A stretch of 64,000 nucleotides of DNA, taken from Leptothrix sp. (in: b-proteobacteria) (GTDB lineage Bacteria; Pseudomonadota; Gammaproteobacteria; Burkholderiales; Burkholderiaceae_C). Each line of letters begins with the position of its first letter. Position 1 is the first letter of the stretch. A model generated the notes under the pieces. It saw only the letters and a program-made list of their open reading frames with translations. It ran no database searches and had not been told where the DNA came from. The DNA is taken from the NCBI GenBank assembly GCA_013822685.1, contig PNKV01000003.1, positions 1 through 64,000 of the forward strand, given 5' to 3'. This document shows, piece by piece, positions 7,205 through 16,721 of this stretch. A program made the translations under genes and the position numbers.

Positions 7205-7783
7205 TCATTTGGGTGCGCTGGCCGCCTCGGCGGCGGGCGTGTCGAACACCGATTTGGGTGGGTTCTTGCGCAATTCTTCTTCGGCGGCGCGTTGCACTTC
7301 ATGCACGCAGCCATCGACCAGGCGGCGGCCGGTCTTGACGTTCATCAGCATGGATTTGGTCAGGATCTGGATCAGCAGGACGGTGTCCTTGCTGTCTTCC
7401 AGGCGCACGGCGCCGGTGCTGGACACCACGGGCTTGACCACCCAAACGTCCTTGCCCTGGCGGAGGTTGAAGTAGCCACGGTTGGTGTCATTGACGTCGA
7501 TCAGCATTTTTTTGCCGAATTCGCACTCGTAGCGTCCGATCAGCACCCGCTTGGCGGCCTCCAGCTGTTCAGCCGACGCTTCGGGCAGCGGCACGAACTT
7601 CTCGGCCACGGGGGCCTTTTTGGCCAGTTTGGCCCTGATCTTGGTTTTCGCAACAGCGGGACCGGCGGTCTCGGTGGCGGCGTGCGCCTGTGAGCTGAAT
7701 GCGCCTGCCGTCATGCCCAGCAGGATGCCGACAGTGATGGCGGCGGTGCGGATGCGGCGGGTGCGCTGGTTTTGGAGACTCAT
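7205..7783 (-). CDS. Secreted protein of unknown function between prpF and acnB (192 aa)
   Basis: The start at ATG 7783 (MSLQNQRTRRIRTAAITVGI) gives a clean signal peptide cut after SQAHA. The 22 codons upstream look untranslated. The mature protein has a Lys/Ala-rich linker, then a domain around residues 75-165 with RYECEFGKKMLIDVNDTNRG, YFNLRQGKDVWVVKPVVSST and LIQILTKSMLMNVKTGRR, and one later Cys (DGCVHE). The strand-rich layout, and a Cys pair that could bridge the start and end of the domain, recall periplasmic beta-barrel inhibitors of the MliC type, but the match is weak. It lies in the same direction as the prp genes and acnB. Function unknown; periplasmic location inferred. Confidence 0.75.
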   Translation of the reverse strand: MSLQNQRTRRIRTAAITVGILLGMTAGAFSSQAHAATETAGPAVAKTKIRAKLAKKAPVAEKFVPLPEASAEQLEAAKRVLIGRYECEFGKKMLIDVNDTNRGYFNLRQGKDVWVVKPVVSSTGAVRLEDSKDTVLLIQILTKSMLMNVKTGRRLVDGCVHEVQRAAEEELRKNPPKSVFDTPAAEAASAPK

Positions 7784-7865
7784 TTGAATGGGATTCCGAT
7801 CACTGGCGTTGGTCGAATGGGGCGGATTGGAGGCCGATCTTGCCATCAATCCACCCGGCCATTCG

Positions 7866-9053
7866 TTAGAAAACGTCGCCAGGAACCCGGACCCAGCCTT
7901 CCATCAGCACCCGGGCGCTGCGGCTCATGATGGCTTTTTTCACGGTCCACTCGCCGTTGACCTGGGCGGCTTCGGCGCCCACGCGCAGGGTGCCCGAGGG
8001 GTGGCCAAAGCGCACGGCGGTGCGGGCGCCACCACCCGCGGCCAGGTTGACCAGGGTGCCTGGGATGGCGGCGGCCGTGCCAATGGCGACCGCGGCCGTG
8101 CCCATCATGGCGTGGTGCAGCTTGCCCATGGACAAGGCGCGCACCAGCAGGTCGATGTCAGCGGCCTTCACGGTTTTGCCCGACGAGGACACGTGGTCAA
8201 CGGGCGGCGCCACGAAGGCGATCTTGGGCGTGTGCTGGCGCTGGAGTGCTTCCTCGGGCGTCTTGATCAGCCCCATGCGCAGGGCACCGGCCACGCGGAT
8301 GGCTTCGAAGCGCTTGAGCGCCTCGGGGTTGGTGTTGATCTGTTCGCGCAGTTCGGTGCCGGTGTAGCCGATGTCGTGGGCATTGACGAACACGGTGGGG
8401 ATGCCTGCGGTGATCATCGTGGCCTTGAAGGTGCCCACACCTGGCACTTCCAGGTCGTCGACCAGATTGCCGGTGGGGAACATCGAGCCGCCTTCGTCGC
8501 CGTCATCCGACGGATCGATGAACTCGAGAACGATCTCGGCGGCCGGGAAGGTCACGCCATCGAGCTCGAAATCGCCGGTTTCCTGCACCTGGCCGTTGGT
8601 GACGGGCACGTGCGCAATGATGGTTTTCTTGATGTTGGCTTGCCAGATGCGCACCACGGCCACGCCGTTCTGCGGGAGGCGCGCGGCATCGACCAGGCCC
8701 GCATGGATGGCGAAGGCGCCTGCGGCGGTCGACAGGTTGCCGCAGTTGCCGCTCCAGTCCACGAAAGGCTTGTCGATGGACACCTGCCCGTAGAGGTAGT
8801 CGACGTCGTGGTCGGGCACGCTGGACTTGGACAGGATCACGCACTTGGAGGTGGACGAGGTGGCCCCGCCCATGCCGTCGATGTGGGCGGCGTAAGGGTC
8901 GGGGCTGCCGATGACGCGCAAGAAGAGCTGGTCGCGGGCGGGGCCGGGTTGTTGGCAGCTTGCTGGCAGGTCTTGCAGGCGGAAGAACACGCCCTTGCTG
9001 GTGCCGCCGCGGAGGTAGGTGGCGGGGATTTTGATTTGGAGAGCGTGAGTCAT
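7866..9053 (-). CDS. prpF: 2-methylaconitate cis-trans isomerase PrpF (395 aa)
   Basis: Isomerises the 2-methylaconitate made by AcnD so that AcnB can hydrate it. It is needed where AcnD replaces PrpD. The protein begins MTHALQIKIPATYLRGGTSK and contains the PrpF signatures GGTSKGVFFR, DGMGGATSSTSK and DWSGNCGNLSTAAGAFA, with Cys in the active-site position of the diaminopimelate-epimerase-like fold. Another late conserved block is GKLHHAMMGTAAVAIGTAAA. Length is typical. ATG at 9053, 10 bp after the vapC stop, so it may be read from the vapBC promoter as well as the prp promoter. Confidence 0.97.
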   Translation of the reverse strand: MTHALQIKIPATYLRGGTSKGVFFRLQDLPASCQQPGPARDQLFLRVIGSPDPYAAHIDGMGGATSSTSKCVILSKSSVPDHDVDYLYGQVSIDKPFVDWSGNCGNLSTAAGAFAIHAGLVDAARLPQNGVAVVRIWQANIKKTIIAHVPVTNGQVQETGDFELDGVTFPAAEIVLEFIDPSDDGDEGGSMFPTGNLVDDLEVPGVGTFKATMITAGIPTVFVNAHDIGYTGTELREQINTNPEALKRFEAIRVAGALRMGLIKTPEEALQRQHTPKIAFVAPPVDHVSSSGKTVKAADIDLLVRALSMGKLHHAMMGTAAVAIGTAAAIPGTLVNLAAGGGARTAVRFGHPSGTLRVGAEAAQVNGEWTVKKAIMSRSARVLMEGWVRVPGDVF

Positions 9054-9063
9054 GGTGATTCTT

Positions 9064-9444
9064 TCAATGCAGCGGTGGGCTGTGCGCCACCTTGAATCGG
9101 GCGGCCAGTTCGGCCAGGCGCTTGTCGAGTGTCCAGAGCATGGCGCCAGGGGTCAAAAGGGTCGAAGCGAGCAGGCTCATGTCCACCAGGCCGCAGCCCA
9201 GGCCGTACAGCTGTTCGCGGTCCACAAAGGCCATGACCTCGCGCAAGCTGGCTTGCTGGGTGGCTTGCAGCAAGCTCAGGTCGGACAAGGTGCGTGTGCG
9301 TTCTGGGGGAGTGCCGCAGGCCAATTCGCCCAGGACCATGGGGTGCATCAGGGCTTGGTCGGCGGCCAGCAAGGTTGCCAGCGGTGCGTTGCGTTGGCGA
9401 AAGTGCGCCACCCACACCGAGGTGTCGATCAAGACGCCACTCAT
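9064..9444 (-). CDS. vapC: PIN-domain toxin VapC (126 aa)
   Basis: Ribonuclease toxin of a type II toxin-antitoxin pair. The PIN acidic residues are visible: Asp7 (VLIDTSVWV), Glu40 (VLGELACG), Asp88 (GLVDMSLLA) and Asp107 (TLDKRL). Length is normal for VapC. Its ATG overlaps the vapB stop (ATGA), giving the classic antitoxin-first coupled pair. The pair is placed between acnD and prpF inside the methylcitrate gene run. RNA target unknown. Confidence 0.93.
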   Translation of the reverse strand: MSGVLIDTSVWVAHFRQRNAPLATLLAADQALMHPMVLGELACGTPPERTRTLSDLSLLQATQQASLREVMAFVDREQLYGLGCGLVDMSLLASTLLTPGAMLWTLDKRLAELAARFKVAHSPPLH

Positions 9445-9644
9445 GTTGCCAAAGGGCCTCGCTGGCGTGGGATGTCTGCCATCTTGGGACTGGCATCACC
9501 CAGCGCGGCCAGGCGTTTGGCGGCTTGCACACGCACAAATGTTTTGATGGCCTCGCGGAAGAGGTCGGCCTTGTCCATGGCGGGATCGGCCACTTCCAAG
9601 GCTTTTTCGTACAGCTCGTCGTCGATGGTGACGGTGGTTCTCAT
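9441..9644 (-). CDS. vapB: VapB-type antitoxin (67 aa)
   Basis: Small ribbon-helix-helix antitoxin that should bind VapC and its own promoter. The N-terminus [20 protein letters not shown] has the strand-helix pattern of the VapB_antitoxin family. The C-terminal part ([20 protein letters not shown]) would wrap the toxin. ATG at 9644 follows AAGGA. Directly upstream is a perfect 15-bp inverted repeat, the likely autoregulatory operator. Confidence 0.9.
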   Translation of the reverse strand: MRTTVTIDDELYEKALEVADPAMDKADLFREAIKTFVRVQAAKRLAALGDASPKMADIPRQRGPLAT

Positions 9645-9653
9645 GGCATCCTT

Positions 9654-9691
9654 GCGTCAATTTTGATGCTATTTGACATCAAAATTGACGC
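9654..9691 (-). promoter_or_regulatory. Perfect 15-bp inverted repeat upstream of vapB (operator/promoter)
   Basis: GCGTCAATTTTGATG (9654-9668) and CATCAAAATTGACGC (9677-9691) are exact reverse complements with an 8-base spacer. The element fills the gap between acnD and vapB, 9 bp before the vapB ATG. AT-rich arms could hold the core promoter. Its position fits a VapBC autorepression site. There is no T-tract, so a terminator is less likely. Confidence 0.8.
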
Positions 9692-9712
9692 CGCCGCAAG
9701 GTTGGGCGATGA

Positions 9713-12331
9713 TCAAGCTGCCTTGTTGGCGGCCAGGAAGTCCTGGGCAAAACGCTGCAATACGCCACCTGCCTCGTAGACCGAGACTTCTTCGGCGGTG
9801 TCCAGTCGGCAGGTCATGGTGACCTTCACGACCTCACCGTTCCGGCGGGTGACGACCAGGGTCAGGTCGGCGCGCGGGGTCAGCTTGCCTTCGACGTCAT
9901 AGGTCTCGGTGCCGTCCAGGTTCAAGGTCAGACGATTGGTGCCGGGCTGGAATTCCAGCGGCATCACGCCCATGCCGATCAGGTTGGTGCGGTGGATGCG
10001 CTCGAAGCCTTCGGCCGCGATGGCTTCCACGCCAGCCAGGCGCACGCCTTTGGCGGCCCAGTCACGCGACGAGCCTTGGCCGTAGTCGGCGCCGGCCACG
10101 ATGATCAGAGGCTGCTTGCGCTCGTAGTAGGTTTCCATGGCTTCCCACATGCGCACCACTTTGCCTTCGGGCTCGATGCGGGCCAGTGATCCGGGCTGGA
10201 TGCTGCCGTCTGCCTTGCGCACCATCTCGTTCTTCAGCGTGGGGTTGGCGAAGGTGGCGCGCATGGCCGTGAGGTGATCGCCCCGGTGGGTGGCGTAAGA
10301 GTTGAAGTCTTCTTCGGGCACGCCCATCTTGTGCAGGTATTCACCAGCGGCCGAGTTCATCATGATCGCGTTGGACGGCGACAGGTGGTCGGTGGTGATG
10401 TTGTCCGGCAAGATGGCCAGCGGGCGCATGCCCTTGAGCGTACGTGGGTTGGCGGCCAGCGCGCCGACGCCTTCGGTGTCCCAGTAGGGCGGGCGGCGGA
10501 TGTAGGTGCTCTGCGGGCGCCAGTCGTACAGCGGGCTGACCTTCTCGCCGGCATCGGCCTGGATGGCGAACATCGGCTCGTAGACCTTGCGGAACATGTC
10601 GGGCTTGACTGAGGACTTGACGATGGCGTCGATCTCTTCGTCGCTGGGCCAGATGTCCTTCAGGCGGATCTCTTTTCCATCGACGACGCCCAGCACATCG
10701 CGCTCGATGTCGAAGCGGATGGTGCCGGCGATGGCGTAGGCCACCACCAGCGGGGGCGAGGCCAGGAAGGCTTGCTTGGCATACGGGTGGATGCGGCCGT
10801 CGAAGTTGCGGTTGCCTGAGAGCACGGCGGTGGCGTACAGGTCACGGTCGACAATCTCTTGCTGGATGACCGGGTCCAAAGCGCCCGACATACCGTTGCA
10901 GGTGGTGCAGGCAAAAGCCACGATGCCGAAGCCCAGCTTTTCCAGGTCACCCATCAGGCCGGCTTCGTTCAAGTACAGCTCGACCGTTTTGGAACCCGGG
11001 GCCAGCGAGGACTTGACCCAAGGCTTGCGCGTGAGGCCGAGCTTGTTGGCGTTGCGGGCCAGCAGCGCGGCCGCGATCACGTTGCGGGGGTTCGAGGTGT
11101 TGGTGCAGCTGGTGATGGCAGCGATGATCACGGCGCCATCGGGCATCGTGCCTTCACCTTCAGCCGGCATGCTCCAGGGGCCGTTGATGCCCTTGGCCGC
11201 CATGTCGGTGGTGGCGACGCGGGCATGCGGGTTCGAGGGGCCGGCCATGTTGCGCACCACGCTCGACAGGTCGAAGCTCAGCGTGCGTTCGTAGACGGCG
11301 TCCTTCAAGGTGTCGGACCACAGGCCGCCGACCTTGGCATACGTCTCAACCAGCTTCACCTGTTCTTCGCTGCGGCCGGTGAGGCGCAGGTATTCGATGG
11401 TCTGATCGTCGATGCTGAACATCGCGGCGGTGGCGCCATATTCAGGGGCCATGTTCGAGATGGTGGCGCGGTCGCCCAAAGTCAGGCTGGGCACGCCTTC
11501 CCCATAGAACTCAAGGTAGGCGCCGACGACCTTGCTCTTGCGCAGGAACTCGGTCAAGGCCAGCACCACGTCGGTCGCGGTGATGCCAGGTTGGCGCTTG
11601 CCTGTCAGCTCCACGCCGACGATCTCGGGCAGGCGCATCCACGAGGCGCGGCCCAGCATCACGTTCTCGGCTTCCAGGCCGCCCACACCAATGGCGATCA
11701 CGCCCAGCGCGTCCACGTGAGGCGTGTGCGAGTCGGTGCCAACGCAGGTATCTGGATAGGCCAGGCCCTTGTCGTTGTGGATGACGGGGGACATCTTCTC
11801 CAGGTTGATCTGGTGCATGATCCCGTTGCCCGCGGGGATCACGTCGACATTGTCGAAGGCCAGCTTGGTCCAGTTGATGAAGTGAAAGCGGTCTTCGTTG
11901 CGGCGCTCTTCGATGTCACGGTTCTTTTGAAACGCGTCGGGATCGAACCCTCCGCACTCCACGGCCAGCGAGTGGTCCACGATCAATTGCACCGGCACCA
12001 CGGGGTTCACCTTGGCGGGGTCGCCGCCTTCTTTCGCGATGGCGTCACGCAGGCCGGCCAGGTCCACCAGGGCGGTCTGGCCCAGGATGTCGTGGCAGGC
12101 CACGCGCGCGGGGAACCAGGGGAAGTCGTGGTCGCGCTTGCGCTCGATCAGCTGCGTCAGCGATTGCGTCAGGATGGCCGGGTCGGCCTTGCGCACCAGG
12201 TTCTCGGCGTGCACGCGCGAGGTGTAGGGCAGGGTGGCCCAAGAACCGGGCTTGATGGCTTCGACGGCAGCTTGGGTGTCGAAGTAGTCCAGCTGGGTGC
12301 CTGGCAGGTTCTTGCGGTATTGGGTGTTCAT
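9713..12331 (-). CDS. acnD: 2-methylcitrate dehydratase, Fe-S dependent (AcnD, 872 aa)
   Basis: AconitaseA-type [4Fe-4S] enzyme that dehydrates 2-methylcitrate to 2-methylaconitate. It replaces PrpD and requires PrpF, which is encoded nearby. The start at ATG 12331 (MNTQYRKNLPGTQLDYFDTQ) is the conserved one; an upstream in-frame codon at 12376 is not needed. Cluster cysteines are in ITSCTNTSNP and ACTTCNGMSG. The C-terminal swivel domain has GADYGQGSSRDWAAKG. Length is typical. The gene lies 79 bp after prpC and is followed by vapBC and prpF on the same strand. Confidence 0.97.
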   Translation of the reverse strand: MNTQYRKNLPGTQLDYFDTQAAVEAIKPGSWATLPYTSRVHAENLVRKADPAILTQSLTQLIERKRDHDFPWFPARVACHDILGQTALVDLAGLRDAIAKEGGDPAKVNPVVPVQLIVDHSLAVECGGFDPDAFQKNRDIEERRNEDRFHFINWTKLAFDNVDVIPAGNGIMHQINLEKMSPVIHNDKGLAYPDTCVGTDSHTPHVDALGVIAIGVGGLEAENVMLGRASWMRLPEIVGVELTGKRQPGITATDVVLALTEFLRKSKVVGAYLEFYGEGVPSLTLGDRATISNMAPEYGATAAMFSIDDQTIEYLRLTGRSEEQVKLVETYAKVGGLWSDTLKDAVYERTLSFDLSSVVRNMAGPSNPHARVATTDMAAKGINGPWSMPAEGEGTMPDGAVIIAAITSCTNTSNPRNVIAAALLARNANKLGLTRKPWVKSSLAPGSKTVELYLNEAGLMGDLEKLGFGIVAFACTTCNGMSGALDPVIQQEIVDRDLYATAVLSGNRNFDGRIHPYAKQAFLASPPLVVAYAIAGTIRFDIERDVLGVVDGKEIRLKDIWPSDEEIDAIVKSSVKPDMFRKVYEPMFAIQADAGEKVSPLYDWRPQSTYIRRPPYWDTEGVGALAANPRTLKGMRPLAILPDNITTDHLSPSNAIMMNSAAGEYLHKMGVPEEDFNSYATHRGDHLTAMRATFANPTLKNEMVRKADGSIQPGSLARIEPEGKVVRMWEAMETYYERKQPLIIVAGADYGQGSSRDWAAKGVRLAGVEAIAAEGFERIHRTNLIGMGVMPLEFQPGTNRLTLNLDGTETYDVEGKLTPRADLTLVVTRRNGEVVKVTMTCRLDTAEEVSVYEAGGVLQRFAQDFLAANKAA

Positions 12332-12410
12332 GGCAGTGGTCACTACAAAGAGCAGGTGGGGTGGGCCCGAATGCAAGGTGGCGCTCTGGGCGCCACCTTG
12401 ACTTCAATGT

Positions 12411-13577
12411 TTACTTGCGATCCTTGATCGGCACAAACTTCTGATCCTCAGGGCCGGTGTAGTTGGCCGAGGGTCGGATGATCTTGCCGTCGATGCGTTG
12501 TTCGATCACATGGGCCGACCAGCCGCTGGTGCGGGCGATCACGAACAGCGGTGTGAACATGGCGGTGGGCACGCCCATCATGTGGTAGCTCACGGCGCTG
12601 AACCAGTCCAGGTTGGGGAACATCTTCTTGATCTCCCACATCACCGACTCCAGGCGGGCGGCGATGTCGTACATCTTCATGTTCGATTGTTCGCGGCTCA
12701 GGTCCTCGGCCACCTTCTTGATGACCACGTTGCGCGGGTCGCTCACGGTGTAGACGGGGTGGCCGAAGCCGATCACGACTTCCTTCTTCTCGACGCGGGC
12801 GCGGATGTCGGCCTCGGCTTCGTCGGGCGTGTCGTAGCGCTTCTGGATTTCAAAAGCAACTTCGTTCGCGCCGCCATGCTTGGGGCCGCGCAGGGCGCCG
12901 ATGCCGCCAGTGATGGCCGAGAACATGTCCGAGCCCGTGCCAGCGACCACACGCGAGGTGAAGGTGGAGGCGTTGAACTCGTGCTCCGCGTACAGGATCA
13001 GCGACGTGTGCATGGCGCTCACCCAGCTGGCGCGGGGCTTCTCGCCGTGCAGCAGGTGCAGGAAGTGGCCGCCGATGGAGTCATCGTCGGTCTCGACTTC
13101 AATGCGCTTGCCGTTGTGGCTGAAGTGGTACCAGTACAGCAGCATCGAGCCCAGCGAGGCCATCAGCTTGTCGGCGATGTCGCGCGCGCCGGGGTGGTTG
13201 TGGTCTTCCTTCTCGGGCGACAGGCAGCCCAGCACGGACACGCCGGTGCGCATCACATCCATCGGGTGGGCGGACGGTGGCAGTTGTTCCAGCGCGGTCT
13301 TCAGGGCGGCGGGAATGCCGCGCAGCGACTTCAGTTTGGCCTTGTAGAAAGCCAGTTCGGCCACGGTGGGCAGCTTGCCGTGCACCAGCAGGTGGGCGAT
13401 TTCTTCAAACTCGGTGGTGGTGGCCAGGTCGAGGATGTCGTAGCCGCGGTAGGCCAGATCGTTGCCTGTGCGGCCGACGGTGCACAGCGCGGTGTTGCCG
13501 GCGGCGGTGCCCGACAGGGCGACGGATTTCTTGGGCTTGAAACCGGGGGTGGCGGTGGTTTCGGGCGTGGCGCTCAT
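12411..13577 (-). CDS. prpC: 2-methylcitrate synthase (PrpC, 388 aa)
   Basis: Condenses propionyl-CoA with oxaloacetate. The ATG at 13577 ([20 protein letters not shown]) is preceded by GGAGA, and earlier in-frame codons up to 13739 run back into prpB territory without family similarity. The short citrate-synthase form is shown by GLAYRGYDI-like [14 protein letters not shown] near residue 40, catalytic His blocks ([17 protein letters not shown]) and the C-terminal [17 protein letters not shown] typical of PrpC. Its sequence clearly differs from the gltA product at 27357. It is the second gene of the prpB-prpC-acnD run. Confidence 0.97.
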   Translation of the reverse strand: MSATPETTATPGFKPKKSVALSGTAAGNTALCTVGRTGNDLAYRGYDILDLATTTEFEEIAHLLVHGKLPTVAELAFYKAKLKSLRGIPAALKTALEQLPPSAHPMDVMRTGVSVLGCLSPEKEDHNHPGARDIADKLMASLGSMLLYWYHFSHNGKRIEVETDDDSIGGHFLHLLHGEKPRASWVSAMHTSLILYAEHEFNASTFTSRVVAGTGSDMFSAITGGIGALRGPKHGGANEVAFEIQKRYDTPDEAEADIRARVEKKEVVIGFGHPVYTVSDPRNVVIKKVAEDLSREQSNMKMYDIAARLESVMWEIKKMFPNLDWFSAVSYHMMGVPTAMFTPLFVIARTSGWSAHVIEQRIDGKIIRPSANYTGPEDQKFVPIKDRK

Positions 13578-13623
13578 GAGGTGCGTCTCCGTGAAAATAA
13601 GGTAGTCGGGAAGGAGGGAAGGA

Positions 13624-14508
13624 TTACTTCTTGGCAGCGAACAGGGCGTCCAGCTTGCCCTCGAACGCGTGGTAGCCAATGCGGTCGTACAACTCTTCAC
13701 GCGTCTGCATGATGTCCACCACGTTCTTCTGATGGCCATCGCGGCGAATGGCAGTGTAGACCGCCTCGGCGGCCTTGTTCATGGCGCGGAAGGCGCTCAG
13801 TGGGTACAGCACCATGCCCACGTTCACGCTGCGCAATTCGTCCACCGTGAACAGCGGCGTCTGGCCGAATTCGGTGATGTTGGCCAGCACCGGCACCTTC
13901 AGCGCATCCACAAACTTCTTGTAAGTGGGCAGGTCGTAGGCGGCCTCGGCAAAGATGGCATCGGCGCCAGCTTCCACGCACTTGATGGCGCGCTCGATGG
14001 CGGCATCCACCCCATGCACCTGGATGGCGTCGGTGCGCGCGATGATGAAGAAGGCCGGGTCGGTCTTGGCATCGACAGCGGCCTTGACGCGGTCCACCAT
14101 CTCTTCGGTCGACACGATTTCTTTGCCGGGGCGGTGGCCGCAGCGCTTGGCGCCCACTTGATCTTCCAGGTGGCAGGCTGCGGCGCCAGCCTTGATCAGG
14201 CTCTTGATGGTGCGCGCCATGTTGAAGGCGCTGGGGCCGAAGCCGGTGTCGATGTCGACCAGCAAGGGCAAGTCGCACACATCGGTGATGCGGCGCACAT
14301 CGGTCAGCACGTCATCGAGGTTGTTGATGCCCAGGTCGGGCAGGCCCAGCGAACCCGCGGCCACGCCGCCGCCCGACAGGTAGATGGCCCGGTAGCCCGC
14401 CCGCTTGGCCAGCAGCGCGTGGTTGGCGTTGATGGCGCCGATGATCTGCAGCGGAGATTCGTCTTGCAGCGCTTGGCGGAAGCGTTGGCCAGGGGTCGTG
14501 AGGGACAT
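13624..14508 (-). CDS. prpB: 2-methylisocitrate lyase (PrpB, 294 aa)
   Basis: Cleaves 2-methylisocitrate to succinate and pyruvate, the last step of the cycle. The isocitrate-lyase-family signature KRCGH is at residues 121-125, with catalytic Cys123. The Mg-binding region DIDTGFG is at 85-91. The start is ATG 14508 ([20 protein letters not shown]), with GGAGAA on the coding strand upstream; the longer frame to 14637 would cross the sigma-54 promoter. It is the first gene of the operon, about 37 bp after the predicted transcription start. Confidence 0.97.
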   Translation of the reverse strand: MSLTTPGQRFRQALQDESPLQIIGAINANHALLAKRAGYRAIYLSGGGVAAGSLGLPDLGINNLDDVLTDVRRITDVCDLPLLVDIDTGFGPSAFNMARTIKSLIKAGAAACHLEDQVGAKRCGHRPGKEIVSTEEMVDRVKAAVDAKTDPAFFIIARTDAIQVHGVDAAIERAIKCVEAGADAIFAEAAYDLPTYKKFVDALKVPVLANITEFGQTPLFTVDELRSVNVGMVLYPLSAFRAMNKAAEAVYTAIRRDGHQKNVVDIMQTREELYDRIGYHAFEGKLDALFAAKK

Positions 14509-14555
14509 GTGAGTTCTCCAACTTTGGAAGCGGTTTCGGCGGATGCTGGGTGTTC

Positions 14556-14570
14556 GCAACGCCTGTGCCA
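14556..14570 (-). promoter_or_regulatory. Sigma-54 promoter of the prp operon
   Basis: On the minus strand TGGCAC (-24, 14570-14565), AGGCG, TTGC (-12, 14559-14556) matches the sigma-54 consensus TGGCAC-N5-TTGC exactly. It lies about 50 bp before the prpB ATG and reads into the operon. A sigma-54 activator gene, prpR, is divergently encoded next to it. Confidence 0.9.
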
Positions 14571-14641
14571 GGGCGTTGGCTTGAAATGCTGGTGTCTGAC
14601 GGCGGCCTAAGTGCTTGATTTTATTCACAGCAGGCAAGCTT

Positions 14642-14704
14642 GGCGTTCCACTGTTCCAATGTTGACCACCTGTGAATGTTTCAAATGTGAAACAATGGAA
14701 CGCC
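14642..14704. promoter_or_regulatory. Nested inverted repeats, probable PrpR binding region
   Basis: TGTTTCA (14677-14683) and TGAAACA (14688-14694) form a perfect 7-bp palindrome with a 4-base centre. A wider pair, GGCGTTCCA (14642-14650) and TGGAACGCC (14696-14704), is also perfect, and GTTCCAATGTT (14653-14663) pairs with AACAATGGAAC (14691-14701) with one mismatch. The region lies 70-140 bp upstream of the sigma-54 promoter, the right place for an enhancer-type activator site, and directly before prpR, so it could also mediate autoregulation. Confidence 0.75.
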
Positions 14705-14708
14705 GCCG

Positions 14709-16673
14709 ATGAAACGTGTTGAACCAGCCATGCCCACCTCCTTTGAAATTAACCATACCCGCAGCGGATTGCCGCAGATTGTGGCCGTGGGCTTTCGGCG
14801 CATCAACAAGATGTTGCAGGAGGTGGCGCCCGAGTTCGCAGGCCAGGCCACGGTCGAAGTGCTGGACGTTGGGTTTGAAGAAGCCGTGGCCCGGGTCAAA
14901 GCTTTGCACACCCTGCGGCCCATTGACGTGGTTGTGGCCGCCGGCTCCAACGGCGGGTACTTGCGCCAGCACCTGGACATGCCAGTGGTGCTGGTCAAGG
15001 TGGGAGGCTTTGACCTGATGCAGGCCTTGACGCGCGCCAAGCGCCTGTCATCGCGGGTGGGCTTGGTGACTTACGAGGGCATGGCGCCCGACATGGCGCC
15101 TTTCAGCGAGTTGTTCGAGCTGGCAGTGGAGCAGCGCAGTTACCGCACCGAAGATGAGGCGCTGAGCTGCGTGCAGTCACTCAAGAGCCTGGGCGTGGCG
15201 GTGCTGGTGGGCACGGGCATGGTGGCTGATCTGGCCGACCAGATGGGCCTGACAGGCGTGTTCCTGTACTCGAGCGATGCCGTGCGCGAAGCTTTGAACG
15301 ACGCGGTGGAAGTGGCACGCGCCTCGCGCATTGAACTGGCGAAGCGTGAACGCCTCAACACCATCCTGGCCCAGCTCAGCGACGGTGTGATCGCGGTCGA
15401 CCAGCAAGAGCGCATCCAGACTCTGAACCCCGCCATGGCGCAGTTGCTGGGCGTGCTGCCTGCGCAATGGCTCGGTCGCCGGCTAAGCGACCTCAGCGCT
15501 GACCTGAGCCTGCAAAGCACTTTGCGCCTGGCCACGCAAGAGCTTGAAAAAATCGAACGCGTGAAAGGCAAAGCGCTGATCGTCAACCGCATGCCCATCA
15601 TCGAGCAAGGCGTGTTGACGGGCGCGGTGCTCAGCTGCCAGGATCCGATCTCGATCCAGCGCGTGGACCGCCACATCCGCACGCGCATCAAGCCCAATGC
15701 ACCGGGCACGCGGTATCAGCTGGACCAGTTTCTGGGTCAGAGTGCGGCGATCGAGCGCATTCGCCAGCTGGCACGCAGTTGCGCGGCCAGCCAGGCCACC
15801 GTGCTGCTGGTGGGTGAAAGCGGTACGGGCAAAGAGTTGATTGCCCAGGGCATCCACATGGCCAGCGACCGGCGCGAGTTGCCCTTTGTGGCCGTGAATT
15901 GCGCGGCCGTGTCCGAGTCCTTGTTGGAGAGCGAGCTGTTTGGCTACGAAGAGGGCGCCTTCACCGGCGCGCGACGTGGCGGCAAGATCGGCTTGTTCGA
16001 GGCCGCGCACAAAGGCACGATCTTCCTGGACGAAGTGGGCGAGATGCCCGTGTCCTTGCAGACCCGCCTGCTGCGCGTTCTGCAAGAGCGTGAGGTGCTG
16101 CGCGTGGGTGCCATCGAGCCCACGCCGGTCAATGTGCGCGTGATCGCCGCCACTCACCGCGACCTGATGGCCCATGTCGGCCAAGGCTTGTTTCGCCTGG
16201 ATTTGTTCTACCGCTTGAACATCCTGCGCATTGACATCCCGCCCCTGCGTGAGCGCCTTGATGATCTGCGGCCGATTGCCCTGGCCTTGCACCAGCAGAT
16301 TTGTGCGCGGCTGCACATCGAGGTCGAGCGCACCCGCCCTTTGATCGACGCTTTGGTTGAGCTGGCCTGCCACCACGACTGGCCCGGCAATGTCCGTGAG
16401 CTCGAAAACATGGTCGAGCGGATGATGGCCTATGCAGAAGCCACCCAAGTGCGCATGACACGTGAGGCGGCCATCGACTTCGTGCGGGCCATCGTCCCCG
16501 AGCTGTTCTCGGCGGTGACGGCGGAGACCTCGCCTGTGCTGAAAGCCCGGCAGGCCGAGTCTGAGCGCGCCGACATCTTGCGCGTGCTGGCCGAATGCGG
16601 CGGCGACCGCGCGCAGGCCAGCGAACGCCTGGGCATCAGCCGCACAACCCTCTGGCGAAAACTCAAACCCTGA
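14709..16673 (+). CDS. prpR: Propionate catabolism activator PrpR (sigma-54 dependent, 654 aa)
   Basis: Enhancer-binding activator of the methylcitrate operon; in known members the signal is 2-methylcitrate. Domains: PrpR_N sensory domain about 25-205 ([15 protein letters not shown] at 75-89), PAS-like domain about 212-315, AAA+ domain about 340-580 with Walker A GESGTGKE (369-376), the sigma-54 contact loop GAFTGA (416-421) and Walker B IFLDE (438-442), then a Fis-type HTH at the C-terminus ([16 protein letters not shown]). All ATPase motifs are intact. The start is ATG 14709 or 14730; neither has a clear ribosome-binding site and the family alignment does not decide. It is divergent from prpB, with inverted repeats and a sigma-54 promoter between them. 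Confidence 0.96.
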   Translation: MKRVEPAMPTSFEINHTRSGLPQIVAVGFRRINKMLQEVAPEFAGQATVEVLDVGFEEAVARVKALHTLRPIDVVVAAGSNGGYLRQHLDMPVVLVKVGGFDLMQALTRAKRLSSRVGLVTYEGMAPDMAPFSELFELAVEQRSYRTEDEALSCVQSLKSLGVAVLVGTGMVADLADQMGLTGVFLYSSDAVREALNDAVEVARASRIELAKRERLNTILAQLSDGVIAVDQQERIQTLNPAMAQLLGVLPAQWLGRRLSDLSADLSLQSTLRLATQELEKIERVKGKALIVNRMPIIEQGVLTGAVLSCQDPISIQRVDRHIRTRIKPNAPGTRYQLDQFLGQSAAIERIRQLARSCAASQATVLLVGESGTGKELIAQGIHMASDRRELPFVAVNCAAVSESLLESELFGYEEGAFTGARRGGKIGLFEAAHKGTIFLDEVGEMPVSLQTRLLRVLQEREVLRVGAIEPTPVNVRVIAATHRDLMAHVGQGLFRLDLFYRLNILRIDIPPLRERLDDLRPIALALHQQICARLHIEVERTRPLIDALVELACHHDWPGNVRELENMVERMMAYAEATQVRMTREAAIDFVRAIVPELFSAVTAETSPVLKARQAESERADILRVLAECGGDRAQASERLGISRTTLWRKLKP

Positions 16674-16721
16674 AGCGGGCCACCCCTGGCAAAATGGGCG
16701 ACTGCCCCTTCCGTACCGACC

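Noticed and set aside
9654-9691. 15-bp inverted repeat as the terminator of acnD
   Set aside because: Arms are AT-rich and no T-tract follows on the minus strand. It lies directly in front of vapB, where an operator is expected.
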